A DNA stretch of 64,000 nt from contig NZ_FYEH01000016.1 of NCBI RefSeq assembly GCF_900187945.1, forward strand, positions 1-64,000, given 5' to 3'. Each line of letters begins with the position of its first letter. Within the stretch, counting starts at the first letter, position 1. Of this stretch, positions 43,657 through 52,225 are shown in pieces. The notes under the pieces are model-generated. The model had not been told where the DNA came from. It saw only the letters and a list, made by a program, of their open reading frames with translations, and made no database searches. The DNA is from Arboricoccus pini. Lineage in GTDB: Bacteria; Pseudomonadota; Alphaproteobacteria; Geminicoccales; Geminicoccaceae. The position numbers and the translations under genes were made by a program.

Positions 43657-44622
43657 TCAGGCTCCGAGCTTCTTGCGATCGCGCAGCGCGGTCAGCGCCG
43701 TTGCCACGATGATGATCAGGCCCACGGCCACGAGCTGCCAGGTGGTCTCGATGCCGAGGATGATCAGGCTGTTCTTGACCATCACCAGCATGAACACGCC
43801 AAGCAGCGTGCCGATCACGCTGCCCCGGCCACCGAAGATCGAGGCGCCGCCCAGGACGACCGCCGCGATCACGTCGAGCTCAAGGCCGATGAAGTCGCGC
43901 GGATTGGCCAGCCAGCTCATGGAGCTGTGCAGGAGGCCGGCGAACCCGGCCAGCGCCCCCGCCAGCGCATAGACGACGAAGATCGTCTTGCGGGTATCGA
44001 AGCCCACGCGCGAGGCGCTCTCAGGGTCGCCACCATAGGCATAAATCGAGCGGCCGAGCATGGTCCGGGTCAGGAACAGATGCACGAGGATGGCCAGGGC
44101 CAGGTAGATGAAGAGCATGACCGTGAGCGAGGCGCCGCCCAGGTTGATGACCGTCCGGCCGAAGGCGATGAGGCTCTGCGGCATACGGTCGATATTGACG
44201 ATGCTGGTGCCGACGACGCCATTGAGGAGCCCGCGCACGATGCTGGCCGTTCCCAGCGTCACGATCAAAGGGATCATCTTGAAGGTGCGGATGAAGAAGG
44301 CGTTCATGAGGCCAAGAAGGAGGCCGATCAGCGTCGCCGCGATGAAGGGCAGGATCACGCCCTCATAGCCCAGTCCCACCATGGCGCGGACCGTCAGATA
44401 CATGGCGGCCACGGCGAAGGCCGGGAACGACACGTCGATGCCGCCAGAGATCATCACCGTGAGGACGCCCAGCGCCATGATGCCGATGACGACGTTTTGG
44501 CGCAGCAGGCTGAAGAGGTTCTCGAGGTTCCAAAAGGCGGGGTTGATCAGGCCGATGATGATCATCGCCAGGATCAGGATGAGGGCGATGACGACCTCGG
44601 AGCGAGCAAGGAGCCTCTTCAT
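43657..44622 (-). CDS. Sugar ABC transporter permease (RbsC type), first copy
   Basis: A 321-residue permease. It carries GIMALGVLTVMISGGIDVSFPAFAVAAMYL, LGTASIVRGLLNG, GGDPESASRVGFDTRKTIFVVYALAGALAG (coupling loop) and VLGGASIFGGRGSVIG. Its start overlaps the stop of the ATPase gene by one base, so the two are coupled. Confidence 0.93.
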   Translation of the reverse strand: MKRLLARSEVVIALILILAMIIIGLINPAFWNLENLFSLLRQNVVIGIMALGVLTVMISGGIDVSFPAFAVAAMYLTVRAMVGLGYEGVILPFIAATLIGLLLGLMNAFFIRTFKMIPLIVTLGTASIVRGLLNGVVGTSIVNIDRMPQSLIAFGRTVINLGGASLTVMLFIYLALAILVHLFLTRTMLGRSIYAYGGDPESASRVGFDTRKTIFVVYALAGALAGFAGLLHSSMSWLANPRDFIGLELDVIAAVVLGGASIFGGRGSVIGTLLGVFMLVMVKNSLIILGIETTWQLVAVGLIIIVATALTALRDRKKLGA

Positions 44623-46118
44623 CAGCGCAGCGCCTTCAGCTTGGCGGCGAGCTGGTCTTCGTTGACCGATGCCGAGGCCAGGGTCTCAACGATCGCCCCC
44701 TTGTGCATAAGAAGGATCCGGTTGCTGTTGTGCACGAGCTCGGGCAGGTCGTCGGAGATCATCAGGATCGAAAGTCCCCGCTCGCGGGCGAGTGCGCGAA
44801 GCTGCTTGTGGATGAGCTCCTTGGAGCCCACGTCGACGCCCACGGTCGGGCCGTTCAAGATGAGGATCTTGGGCCCGGTCAGGAGCCAGCGGCCGATCAG
44901 GACCCGCTGGGCGTTGCCGCCCGAGAGCTGGATCACCGGACGGACGACGTCGGGTGTCGCCACCTGCATTTCGTCCACGGTCTTGAGGCTGGCCTCCCGT
45001 ATTTGCCCCGATTGGAGAAGCAGTCCACGCGTCAGCCTGTCCAGGATCGAGGCGCAGAAGTTGCGCTCGATCGACTGGGTGAGGAAAAGCCCCTCGGTCA
45101 GCCGGTCCTCGGGCACGTAGGCGATGCCGGCCTCGATGGCCTCCTCCACGCTCCGGGGGTTGACCTTGACGCCATCGATGCGGATCTCGCCCTCATGGTC
45201 GGGGCGCATGCCGAAAAGTGCCGTCGCCAGCTCCGTTCGTCCGGCACCAAGGAGGCCGGCCAGGCCGACGATCTCGCCCGCCTGGATGGCAAAACTGGTG
45301 GGCTCGACGATGCCCGGTACGGCCAGCCCTTCGACCTCCAGGCGCGGCATGGCCATGGTGTCGCCCGTCCATTCGAAGGCCGACTGGTCGATGTCACGGC
45401 CGGTCATGTGACGGGTGATGCTGGCCTCGTCGAATTCGGCGGTCGGCCCCTCGGCTACCTTGCGGCCGTTTCTAAAGACGGTGATGCGCTCGGAGATTTC
45501 GAGCATCTCGCGCATCTTGTGGCTGACGAAGAGAACGGCGATGCCCTTTGCCTGGATGTCACGGACGATCTTGAAGAGGGCGTCCACCTCACGGCCGGTG
45601 AGTGCCGTGGTGGGCTCGTCCATGATGATAAGGCGGACATCGGCCATCAAAGCGCGAGCGATGGCGACCAGCTGGCGCTGCGCGGTCGAGAGGCTGCCCA
45701 CTTCCGCATCCAGGTCGATGTCGATGCCAAGGCGCGCCAGCGCCTGTCGCCCGAGCTCGCGCACGCGGCTCCAGGCAACGGTCTTCCTGTTCTCGTGAAG
45801 AAGCGTGTTGAGCGCCAGGTTCTCCGCTACCTTGAGGTTCGGGAAGAGCGAGAAATCCTGGTAGATCACCTGCACGCCGGCGGCGATCGCCTCCTTCGGC
45901 GTCAGATGCGGCCGCGCGCGTCCGCCGATCCTGACCTCGCCGCCATCGGCGCGGTAGACGCCGGCGATGAGCTTGATGAGCGTCGACTTGCCCGAGCCGT
46001 TCTCACCGGCCAGGCAGTGAATCTCACCAGCGTTCAGCGTAAAGTCGATCTTGTCCAACGCCAGCACGCCGGCGAAGCGCTTCGTCGCCTGGCGAAGCTC
46101 GATGAAGGCATCCGGCAT
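44622..46118 (-). CDS. Sugar ABC transporter ATP-binding protein (RbsA type)
   Basis: A 498-residue double ATPase. Domain 1 has Walker A GENGSGKST, signature LSTAQRQLVAIARAL and Walker B LIIMDEPTTALTG. Domain 2 has the degenerate Walker A LLGAGRTEL and LSGGNAQRVLIGRWL, then ILNGPTVGVDVG. This one-competent, one-degenerate arrangement is usual for RbsA and MglA. ATG 46118 follows AAGAG; GTG 46124 is an alternative. Permease genes follow directly. Confidence 0.94.
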   Translation of the reverse strand: MPDAFIELRQATKRFAGVLALDKIDFTLNAGEIHCLAGENGSGKSTLIKLIAGVYRADGGEVRIGGRARPHLTPKEAIAAGVQVIYQDFSLFPNLKVAENLALNTLLHENRKTVAWSRVRELGRQALARLGIDIDLDAEVGSLSTAQRQLVAIARALMADVRLIIMDEPTTALTGREVDALFKIVRDIQAKGIAVLFVSHKMREMLEISERITVFRNGRKVAEGPTAEFDEASITRHMTGRDIDQSAFEWTGDTMAMPRLEVEGLAVPGIVEPTSFAIQAGEIVGLAGLLGAGRTELATALFGMRPDHEGEIRIDGVKVNPRSVEEAIEAGIAYVPEDRLTEGLFLTQSIERNFCASILDRLTRGLLLQSGQIREASLKTVDEMQVATPDVVRPVIQLSGGNAQRVLIGRWLLTGPKILILNGPTVGVDVGSKELIHKQLRALARERGLSILMISDDLPELVHNSNRILLMHKGAIVETLASASVNEDQLAAKLKALR

Positions 46119-46177
46119 CGGCACTCTTCTGTTCTTGCAAGGAAAAAGCGGTGCCGGCCGGCACCGCCCAAGCGGGC

Positions 46178-47251
46178 TTAGAAGTTATAGTTGGCCATGT
46201 CGTCCTTGGTGACGCCGACCCAGCCCTGGCCGTAGAGGATGTTGGCGGCCGCATTCGCCGGCGTCTTCAGGCTCGTATAACCCTCAAGGCCAAGATCGAG
46301 ACCAGCCTTGATCTGATCTTTCTTGCCAGAGAGTGCCATGACCGCCAGCGCGTTCATGGCATAGCCGGCGACGGCGGGGTCCCAGAACTGGATATAGGCG
46401 ATGTCGCCGTTCTTGAGATACTCGCCGGCCACCGAGACCAGGCCCGTCCCCGCGAAGAAGATCTTGCCCGCCAGCTTCTTCTCGGCGATCAGCCGCCCGG
46501 CGCCGGCCGAGGTCGGCATCGGTCCGCCGAGAATGCCTTTGAGATCCGGATAGGCGGTCAGCGTCTCGGCCAGCTTGTTGTAGTCGGTGGCCGCGTCGTC
46601 ATAGGTCTCCAGGCGGTTGGTCGCCTGGGACATGTCGGGGAAGTTTTCCTTCTGGTAGGCGACGGCGCCGTCGATCCATTCGTTTTGCGATTGCGAGGTC
46701 AGGCTGCCGACCGTGGCCACGTACTTGCCCTTGCCGCCCATCTGCTGGCCAAGATGCTTCATGAGCTCGGCACCATAGGCGCGGTTGTCGAAGGCCTCGA
46801 GGATGTAGTCGGCGTTCTTGAGGTTCGAGGCCTCGTGGGCGATCACGACGATGCCGCGATCGCGCGCCTTTTGCAGCACGGGCTCCACCGCCTCGACCGA
46901 GAAGGGCACGATGCAGATGGCATCGACGCCCTGGGCGATCAGGTTCTCGACCAGTTGTACCTGCTGGGCGGCGTCCGCCTGGGAGGGGCCGACCATCCAG
47001 GTGTCGTGGCCGGTGTCGGTGGCGAACTGCTTCACGCCGCCGCGCATCCGATCGAACCAGGCAATGCCGTCGACCTTGACGACCGTGGCGATCGAATAGG
47101 ACTTGCCCGCGCCATCGCTCGTGATGTCCTTGGAGACTTTGGAGGCATTGACGATGCCGTCTGCCGCAAAGGCCGGCCTCGCGCGCATGATCGCCGTCCC
47201 GCCGAGCAGGCCAGCTGCCATCAGTCCGAGAGTGGTCCGTCGTTTCATCAT
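46178..47251 (-). CDS. Periplasmic sugar-binding protein (ribose/AI-2 type)
   Basis: A 357-residue binding protein. Signal peptide MKRRTTLGLMAAGLLGGTAI with a twin-arginine-like start is cleaved near PAFAADG. The mature part has VVKVDGIAWFDRMRGGVKQFATDTG, AQQVQLVENLIAQGVDAICIVPFSVEAVEP and HEASNLKNADYILEAFDN, typical of type-I pentose binders. ATG 47251/47248 follows GGGAGGACTA. It is 61 bases downstream of deoC and upstream of the ATPase. Confidence 0.92.
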   Translation of the reverse strand: MMKRRTTLGLMAAGLLGGTAIMRARPAFAADGIVNASKVSKDITSDGAGKSYSIATVVKVDGIAWFDRMRGGVKQFATDTGHDTWMVGPSQADAAQQVQLVENLIAQGVDAICIVPFSVEAVEPVLQKARDRGIVVIAHEASNLKNADYILEAFDNRAYGAELMKHLGQQMGGKGKYVATVGSLTSQSQNEWIDGAVAYQKENFPDMSQATNRLETYDDAATDYNKLAETLTAYPDLKGILGGPMPTSAGAGRLIAEKKLAGKIFFAGTGLVSVAGEYLKNGDIAYIQFWDPAVAGYAMNALAVMALSGKKDQIKAGLDLGLEGYTSLKTPANAAANILYGQGWVGVTKDDMANYNF

Positions 47252-47312
47252 TAGTCCTCCCATGCCGACGCCGCACTTCGCGGCAGCCGTGCAGATCTTC
47301 TTGAAGTCCGGC

Positions 47313-47999
47313 CTAGTAGTCGCTGGCGGCAGCACTCGTGGCGGTCACGATGGCCACGCTGGCGCTGGCGCCTATGCGGGTGGCCCCGGCCGCGATCATC
47401 GCCTTCGCGTCCTCTAGCGTGCGCACGCCGCCCGAGGCCTTGACCCCCATGCTCGGGCCAACCGTGGCACGCATGAGGGCGATGTCGGCGACCGTGGCGC
47501 CGGCCTTGGAAAAACCGGTCGAGGTCTTGACGAAATCAGCCCCGGCCGCCTTGGCGGCAAGACATGCCGCCCGTTTCTCGTCGTCGGTAAGCAGGCAGGT
47601 CTCGATGATCACCTTCAAGACCGCCTGAGGCACGGCCGCGCGCACGGTGTCGATGTCAGCCTTGAGATCATCCAGCCGGCCGTCCTTCAGAGCGCCGATG
47701 TCGATGACCATATCGATTTCGGCCGCGCCGTCCGCCACGGCCCGGCTGGCTTCCAGCGCCTTTTGCGCCGCGCCCGAGGCGCCAAGCGGAAAGCCGATCA
47801 CGGCGCAGGTCAGAACCTCGCTGCCGGCCAGCGCCTTGGCAACACCCGCCACGTGGACGCCATTCACACAGACCGATTTGAAGCCGTGTTGCCTGGCCTC
47901 GGCACAGTAGGCCAGCACCTCCTCGGTCCGGGCTTCGGGCTTGAGGATCGTGTGATCGATATAGGCGGCGATCTCGCCAGCTTTCAGCTGTGCGCTCAT
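47313..47999 (-). CDS. deoC: Deoxyribose-phosphate aldolase
   Basis: A 228-residue class I aldolase that splits 2-deoxyribose 5-phosphate into glyceraldehyde 3-phosphate and acetaldehyde. The Schiff-base lysine is in [11 protein letters not shown]; the second lysine is in [20 protein letters not shown] and [14 protein letters not shown] are typical. It is the first gene of the operon and diverges from the DeoR regulator. Its presence at the head of the operon is the main reason to propose deoxyribose as substrate. Confidence 0.95.
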   Translation of the reverse strand: MSAQLKAGEIAAYIDHTILKPEARTEEVLAYCAEARQHGFKSVCVNGVHVAGVAKALAGSEVLTCAVIGFPLGASGAAQKALEASRAVADGAAEIDMVIDIGALKDGRLDDLKADIDTVRAAVPQAVLKVIIETCLLTDDEKRAACLAAKAAGADFVKTSTGFSKAGATVADIALMRATVGPSMGVKASGGVRTLEDAKAMIAAGATRIGASASVAIVTATSAAASDY

Positions 48000-48144
48000 C
48001 GGTCTGGCATCCTGTCTCCGTCGGCTGCGACGCCGGCGGACTGTTATTATCTTAACATTTCTTGTGAAGATCCTTCCAACAATCCGCCGTTTTCGTCAAG
48101 CTTAGGCAGTAACCGAATGTCACCCGAGCATACTCAAAGGGCCC
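48000..48144. promoter_or_regulatory. Divergent deoC-DeoR control region
   Basis: A 145-base gap with an AT-rich core at 48042-48072 that contrasts with the surrounding GC-rich sequence. It includes ATCTT (48049-48053) and its inverted partner AAGAT (48067-48071) around AACATTTCTTGTG. Promoters for both directions and an operator for the DeoR protein are expected here. The operator is a guess from position and symmetry. Confidence 0.45.
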
Positions 48145-48876
48145 ATGGCTTCGTTCAACGGCGATGATACCAGACAGGGGCGCTCGAGCCCGACCGAGCG
48201 GCTGGCGCGGCTGGCGCAGGCGGTCCGCCTCGACGGCGTCATGCGCCTGAGGGACGCGGCGGCTCTGCTCGGTGTCTCGGAAATGACCGTGCGCCGCGAT
48301 CTCAAGCATCCGCTGTCGCCCTTTGCCTATCTGGGCGGCTATATCGTGGCGGCACCGGATACCGAGACGCCCTATTCGATCGACACGGAAAAGGACGTGC
48401 ACGCGCGCGCCAAGGCCAAGGCCTGTGCCAAAGCCCTCTCATTGGTCCGGCCGGACGAGACAATCTTCATCGATTGCGGCACGACGCTGCCGCATCTGGC
48501 GGTGGGGCTTTCCCAGGGCATGCCACTTACCGTCGTCACCTACGCGCTCAACATCGCCGAGCGGCTGGCGGGTCGGCCGAGCATCAGGCTGATCCTCCTG
48601 GGCGGTGTCTACGAGCCGGCGTCCGCCTCCTTCGCGGCGGGGCCGCAACTGGCTCTGCTCGACCAGTTGGGCGTGACCAAGGCCTTCATCTCAGCCGGCG
48701 GCCTGCATCCCGAGCGCGGCGCCACATGCTCGAACTTTCACGAGGTGCCGGTGAAGCAAAAGGCCCTCGCGGTCGCGCTCGAGACCCATCTCGTCATCGA
48801 TCGCAGCAAGGAGGGCCTGGTTCGTCCGGCCTGGTTCGCACCTGCGGATGCTTTTACCAGCATCATCAGCGCCTGA
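48145..48876 (+). CDS. DeoR-family transcriptional repressor
   Basis: A 243-residue regulator. The DeoR helix-turn-helix is RLRDAAALLGVSEMTVRRDLKH (residues 34-55); the C-terminal sugar-phosphate-sensing domain has TIFIDCGTTLPHLAVGL, LILLGGVYEPASASFAGP-like and DQLGVTKAFISAGGLHPERG. It faces away from deoC and the transporter operon and probably represses it until a phosphorylated sugar binds. It fits the role of DeoQ in enterobacterial deoxyribose regulons. Confidence 0.93.
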   Translation: MASFNGDDTRQGRSSPTERLARLAQAVRLDGVMRLRDAAALLGVSEMTVRRDLKHPLSPFAYLGGYIVAAPDTETPYSIDTEKDVHARAKAKACAKALSLVRPDETIFIDCGTTLPHLAVGLSQGMPLTVVTYALNIAERLAGRPSIRLILLGGVYEPASASFAAGPQLALLDQLGVTKAFISAGGLHPERGATCSNFHEVPVKQKALAVALETHLVIDRSKEGLVRPAWFAPADAFTSIISA

Positions 48877-48965
48877 AGCGTTTTGCTGGTTGGTCGAGTG
48901 TTGAAGCCGTGGCATGAGGAGAGGTGTTGCTTCCTCTTTCGCCAACCATGCAAGGAGACAATGCC

Positions 48966-49160
48966 ATGGCCTACAAGTTCGAGATCCACAAGGACAAGAA
49001 GGGCGAGTTTCGCGTCCGTTTCATTGCCTCGAACGGCCAGACCGTCTGGGTGACAGAAGGCTACACCGCCAAGGAGTCTGCCCAGAATGCGATCCGCTCG
49101 ATCCAGGAGCACGGTCCCAAGGCCGAGATCGTCGATTCAACCTTGGTCAAAGAGGCCTGA
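48966..49160 (+). CDS. DUF1508 (YegP-like) small protein
   Basis: A 64-residue protein with one DUF1508 repeat: YKFEIHKDKKGEFRVRFIAS then NGQTVWVTEGYTAKESAQNA. The family is small, beta-rich and cytoplasmic with no proven function. ATG 48966 has AAGGAG eight bases upstream. The gene stands alone between DeoR and the cyanase. Confidence 0.88.
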   Translation: MAYKFEIHKDKKGEFRVRFIASNGQTVWVTEGYTAKESAQNAIRSIQEHGPKAEIVDSTLVKEA

Positions 49161-49186
49161 AACGGCCTCCTCGACCTGTTTCCAGC

Positions 49187-49672
49187 CTATTCCTCCTTGT
49201 AGCCCAAGGTCGGGTTGTTGCCCGTGGCACCATAATATTTGTAGGGCAGGAACTTGCCCGACATGGTGATCTTGACCCGATCCCCCTTGGGATCGGGCTC
49301 ACGCTCAAGCTCGAAGTCGAAATCGATGGCCGACATGATGCCGTCGCCGAACTCCTCCTGGATGAGCTCCTTCCAGGTCGTGCCATAGACCATGACGAGT
49401 TCGTAGAAACGATAGACCAGCGGGTCGGTGGGCGGCATCGGGCAGGAGCCGCGATAGGGCGCCTCGTTGAGAAGGCGACCCTCGGCCTCGCTCAGCCCGA
49501 ATAGACGCACCGCCTCGGCGACCTGCGGCTTGGTCAGCTTCATCTGCCCAAGGATCGCTGCCGTGACCAGAACAGGCGACGAGCCGCCGATCGTCTGGCA
49601 AATATGCGCCCAGCTCCAGCCCTTCTCGCGTTTGATGTCGAGCAGCTTTTCGGTGAGATCGGCACGCTGCAT
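49187..49672 (-). CDS. cynS: Cyanate hydratase (cyanase)
   Basis: A 161-residue enzyme that turns cyanate and bicarbonate into ammonia and CO2. The catalytic Arg and Glu lie in LVYRFYELVMVYGTTW and the Ser in GDGIMSAIDFDF; the N-terminal helix bundle LLDIKREKGWSWAHICQTIGG is normal. The C-terminus is a little long (YYGATGNNPTLGYKEE). ATG 49672 has GGAGG six bases upstream and is preferred over 49723. The monooxygenase gene ends 66 bases before it on the same strand, so the two may be co-transcribed. No cynR or cynT is nearby. Confidence 0.95.
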   Translation of the reverse strand: MQRADLTEKLLDIKREKGWSWAHICQTIGGSSPVLVTAAILGQMKLTKPQVAEAVRLFGLSEAEGRLLNEAPYRGSCPMPPTDPLVYRFYELVMVYGTTWKELIQEEFGDGIMSAIDFDFELEREPDPKGDRVKITMSGKFLPYKYYGATGNNPTLGYKEE

Positions 49673-49738
49673 GAGGTCCTCCATGGTGGCCGGTGGTCGG
49701 CCGTTGATTGCCGCGCCCACCATGCCACAGACAGAGTC

Positions 49739-51544
49739 TCAGGCTAAATGGTGGGCTGGTGTCATACCATAGACTGGAGTTGGGATGCCCTCCATCCGCG
49801 CCTTCAACTGCAGCGAGAGAAACTGGGAGTAATGGCGTGCCTGGTGCAGGTTGCCGCCTTGGAACCAGAGACCCTCCTGCTGGGTGGGCTTCCACATGTT
49901 GCGCTGCTCGCCCTCCCAGGGGCCGGGGTCCTTGGTCGTAGCCGAACCTAAGCCCCAGCATTTGCCAACCTTGTCCGCCACCTCCTGCGAGATCAGCCGG
50001 GCGGCCCAGCCATTCATCGAGCCATAGCCCGTGGCATAGACGATGAGGTCGGCCGGCAGCTCGGTGCCGTCGGTGAGGACGACCGAATCCTCGGTGATAT
50101 GGTCGACACCGACGCGGCTTTTCAGCTTGATCTTGCCGTCCGCCACCAGGTCCGAGGCACCGACATCGATATAGTAGCCCGAGCCGCGCCGGAGATACTT
50201 CATCGAGAGGCCGGATTCGTCGTCGCCGAAATCGAGCATGAAGCCCGCCTTCGTCAGCCGGTCGTAGAGATCGGCATCCTCCTTCTTGATCACCTCGTAG
50301 ATCGGGATCTGGCCGCGATGCATGATCCGATAGGGCATCGAGGCGGCCAGGAGGTCGGCCTTGTCGGTGGTGATGCCGCGCTCCAGCGCATCCTCCGAGT
50401 AGAGCACGCCCGTGCCGTATTTGAAGAGCGAGCGCGACGTGACGACGTGCGTGGAGGAGCGCTGCACCATCGTCACGTCGGCGCCATGCTCCCAAAGATC
50501 GGCGGCGATGTCATGGGCCGAATTATTGGCGCCGATGACGACGCATTTCTTGCCGCGATAGGCCTCGCCGCTCGGATGCTGGCTCGAATGGTGCTGGACG
50601 CCCTTGAAGCGCTCGGCACCCTTGATCTTCGGCACGTTGGGTACGCCCGACATGCCGGTCGCCAGGACGAGCTGCCTTGGACGGAGCGTGACCTCCTTGC
50701 CGTCCTTCTCGACGACGACGCTCCAGGTCTTCGCTGCCTCGTCGAAGCTGGCCTTCTTGCAGGTGGTGCTGCCCCAGAAATTCAGCTCCATGACCCGGGC
50801 ATACATTTCGAGCCAGTCGCCCATCTTGTCCTTGGGCGTGTAGACCGGCCAATCGTCCGGGAAGGGCAGATAAGGCATGTGGTCGTACCAGACCGGGTCA
50901 TGCAGGCAGAGCGACTTGTAGCGGCTGCGCCACTGGTCGCCCGGCCGAGGGTATTTATCGACGATGATGGTCGGCACGCCCAGGCGGCGCAGCCGGGCGC
51001 CCAGTGCCAGGCCGCCCTGGCCGCCGCCGACGATCAGGACATAGGGATCCTTGGTGGTGCCGAGCTCGGCCCGTTCGGCCTCGAGCTTTTCCCGCCAGTT
51101 CTTGCGGCCGGGATGGACACCGTGCTCGGCGCCCATGATGCGGCGCCGGCCCTTCTTCTCCTCATGGCCCTTGAGCTCGGTCATGGTGGAAAGCAGCGTG
51201 AAGGCCTTGTCGCCCTTCAGCCGGAGATGGCCAAGGCCTCGTGCGACCTCGGTCTCGAAGGTGAACCAGCCCTCGACGATGCCGTCTTTCTCGCTGGCGG
51301 TATCGGTCCGGCGGAACTGCCGGGGTTTTGCTTGGCCGAGCGTGGCATCCAGCATGGCCTCCACGCCGGCTGGACCTTCGACCGTGATGATATTCCAGCT
51401 GAAGGCGACAAGGTCGCGCCAGAAGCTTTCGGTCGCCTCGAACATCGCCGCCGCCGCCTTGGCGTCGCCTCGTTCCAAGGCGTCGCCGAACGATGCGAGC
51501 CAAGCGTCAACGCGCGCGGCGGCGCCCTCGCTCACGAGATCCAT
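49739..51544 (-). CDS. Flavin-containing monooxygenase with N-terminal NTF2-like domain
   Basis: A 601-residue protein. Residues 1-130 look like a SnoaL/NTF2-type domain (VDAWLASFGDALERGDAKAA, FWRDLVAFSWNI, DGIVEGWFTFET). The rest is a flavin monooxygenase: FAD motif IVGGGQGGLALGARLRRLG with DKYPRPGDQWR, and the NADP motif VIGANNSAHDIAADLWEHG; the variant FMO fingerprint region is VKGVQHHSSQHPSG-like. ATG 51544 follows GGGAGG five bases upstream. It precedes cyanase by 66 bases. Such enzymes oxygenate N, S or ketone substrates; the substrate here is unknown. Confidence 0.9.
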   Translation of the reverse strand: MDLVSEGAAARVDAWLASFGDALERGDAKAAAAMFEATESFWRDLVAFSWNIITVEGPAGVEAMLDATLGQAKPRQFRRTDTASEKDGIVEGWFTFETEVARGLGHLRLKGDKAFTLLSTMTELKGHEEKKGRRRIMGAEHGVHPGRKNWREKLEAERAELGTTKDPYVLIVGGGQGGLALGARLRRLGVPTIIVDKYPRPGDQWRSRYKSLCLHDPVWYDHMPYLPFPDDWPVYTPKDKMGDWLEMYARVMELNFWGSTTCKKASFDEAAKTWSVVVEKDGKEVTLRPRQLVLATGMSGVPNVPKIKGAERFKGVQHHSSQHPSGEAYRGKKCVVIGANNSAHDIAADLWEHGADVTMVQRSSTHVVTSRSLFKYGTGVLYSEDALERGITTDKADLLAASMPYRIMHRGQIPIYEVIKKEDADLYDRLTKAGFMLDFGDDESGLSMKYLRRGSGYYIDVGASDLVADGKIKLKSRVGVDHITEDSVVLTDGTELPADLIVYATGYGSMNGWAARLISQEVADKVGKCWGLGSATTKDPGPWEGEQRNMWKPTQQEGLWFQGGNLHQARHYSQFLSLQLKARMEGIPTPVYGMTPAHHLA

Positions 51545-51737
51545 GTTGCCTCCCTGAAAAGGCTCTTGATCATGGATCGCCATTGATAGCGATCCTTTAG
51601 GCTTGGCAGTTTCGCAGCCTTGCGGCCCCCCGTCCAGCCGAGCGCGCCCGTCCATCGGCTGCGACCAAGTCGCCCATTTTGGCCCTTGGCGGCTTTGAGA
51701 ACTTTCCCACGTGGTAAGGTTCCGTCAGATTGGATCG

Positions 51738-52139
51738 ATGCGACAGTCTCGATCCTGGGCGGAGAAGGGTGACGCGCGTCGGTTGGGCGCGCTGGCGCTA
51801 GCCTATGCCTTCATCCTCCAGATCCTGGCGGCCGGCTTTGTCACCACCCTGGTGCCGGCCGGGGCGGCTGGCATCTTCATCTGTGGCGAGCACGCCCTGC
51901 ACGGCCTGCCGGGTGCCGATGCCAGGCTGTCACCCGACGGGCCAGCCAAGGCCAGTCCCTGCCTGCCCTGTCCCTTCTGCGTGGCCCATCTGGGTACCCT
52001 GCCGACGGTCGGCGACCGCATGATCCAGCGTCGTGCCGCCATTGTCGCCGCCCCCTCGTCACGGCCCTATCTGGTCCGTGCCGGTTACACCACGGCGCCG
52101 CCAACACCGCCGCGCGGCCCACCCTACAGCCTGATCTGA
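51738..52139 (+). CDS. DUF2946-like protein
   Basis: A 133-residue protein with one N-terminal hydrophobic segment (ALAYAFILQILAAGFVTTLV) and a CLPCPFCVAH cysteine cluster in the middle, then a proline-rich end (TAPPTPPRGPPYS). DUF2946 proteins of this form are found beside copper or other metal uptake genes and may bind metal outside the membrane. The cysteines and histidine are the likely ligands. It is 86 bases upstream of the PepSY-type membrane gene and in the same direction. The start could also be 51711. Confidence 0.75.
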   Translation: MRQSRSWAEKGDARRLGALALAYAFILQILAAGFVTTLVPAGAAGIFICGEHALHGLPGADARLSPDGPAKASPCLPCPFCVAHLGTLPTVGDRMIQRRAAIVAAPSSRPYLVRAGYTTAPPTPPRGPPYSLI

Positions 52140-52225
52140 AGCCGACCGGGCGGTTGCCCGGCTTCGACGATGCGCAGCCTTGGGCTTGCCGCATCCGCCT
52201 TCATCCCTTGTCGGGATCGTCGATC

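Noticed and set aside
43621-46181. Two plus-strand frames of nearly 500 codons (43621-45120 and 44703-46181)
   Set aside because: They are antisense to the RbsA ATPase and an RbsC permease, whose motifs are intact. They lack family features and reflect GC-rich third positions.
50099-51586. Plus-strand frame of 495 codons
   Set aside because: Antisense to the flavin monooxygenase. Composition-driven with no motif.
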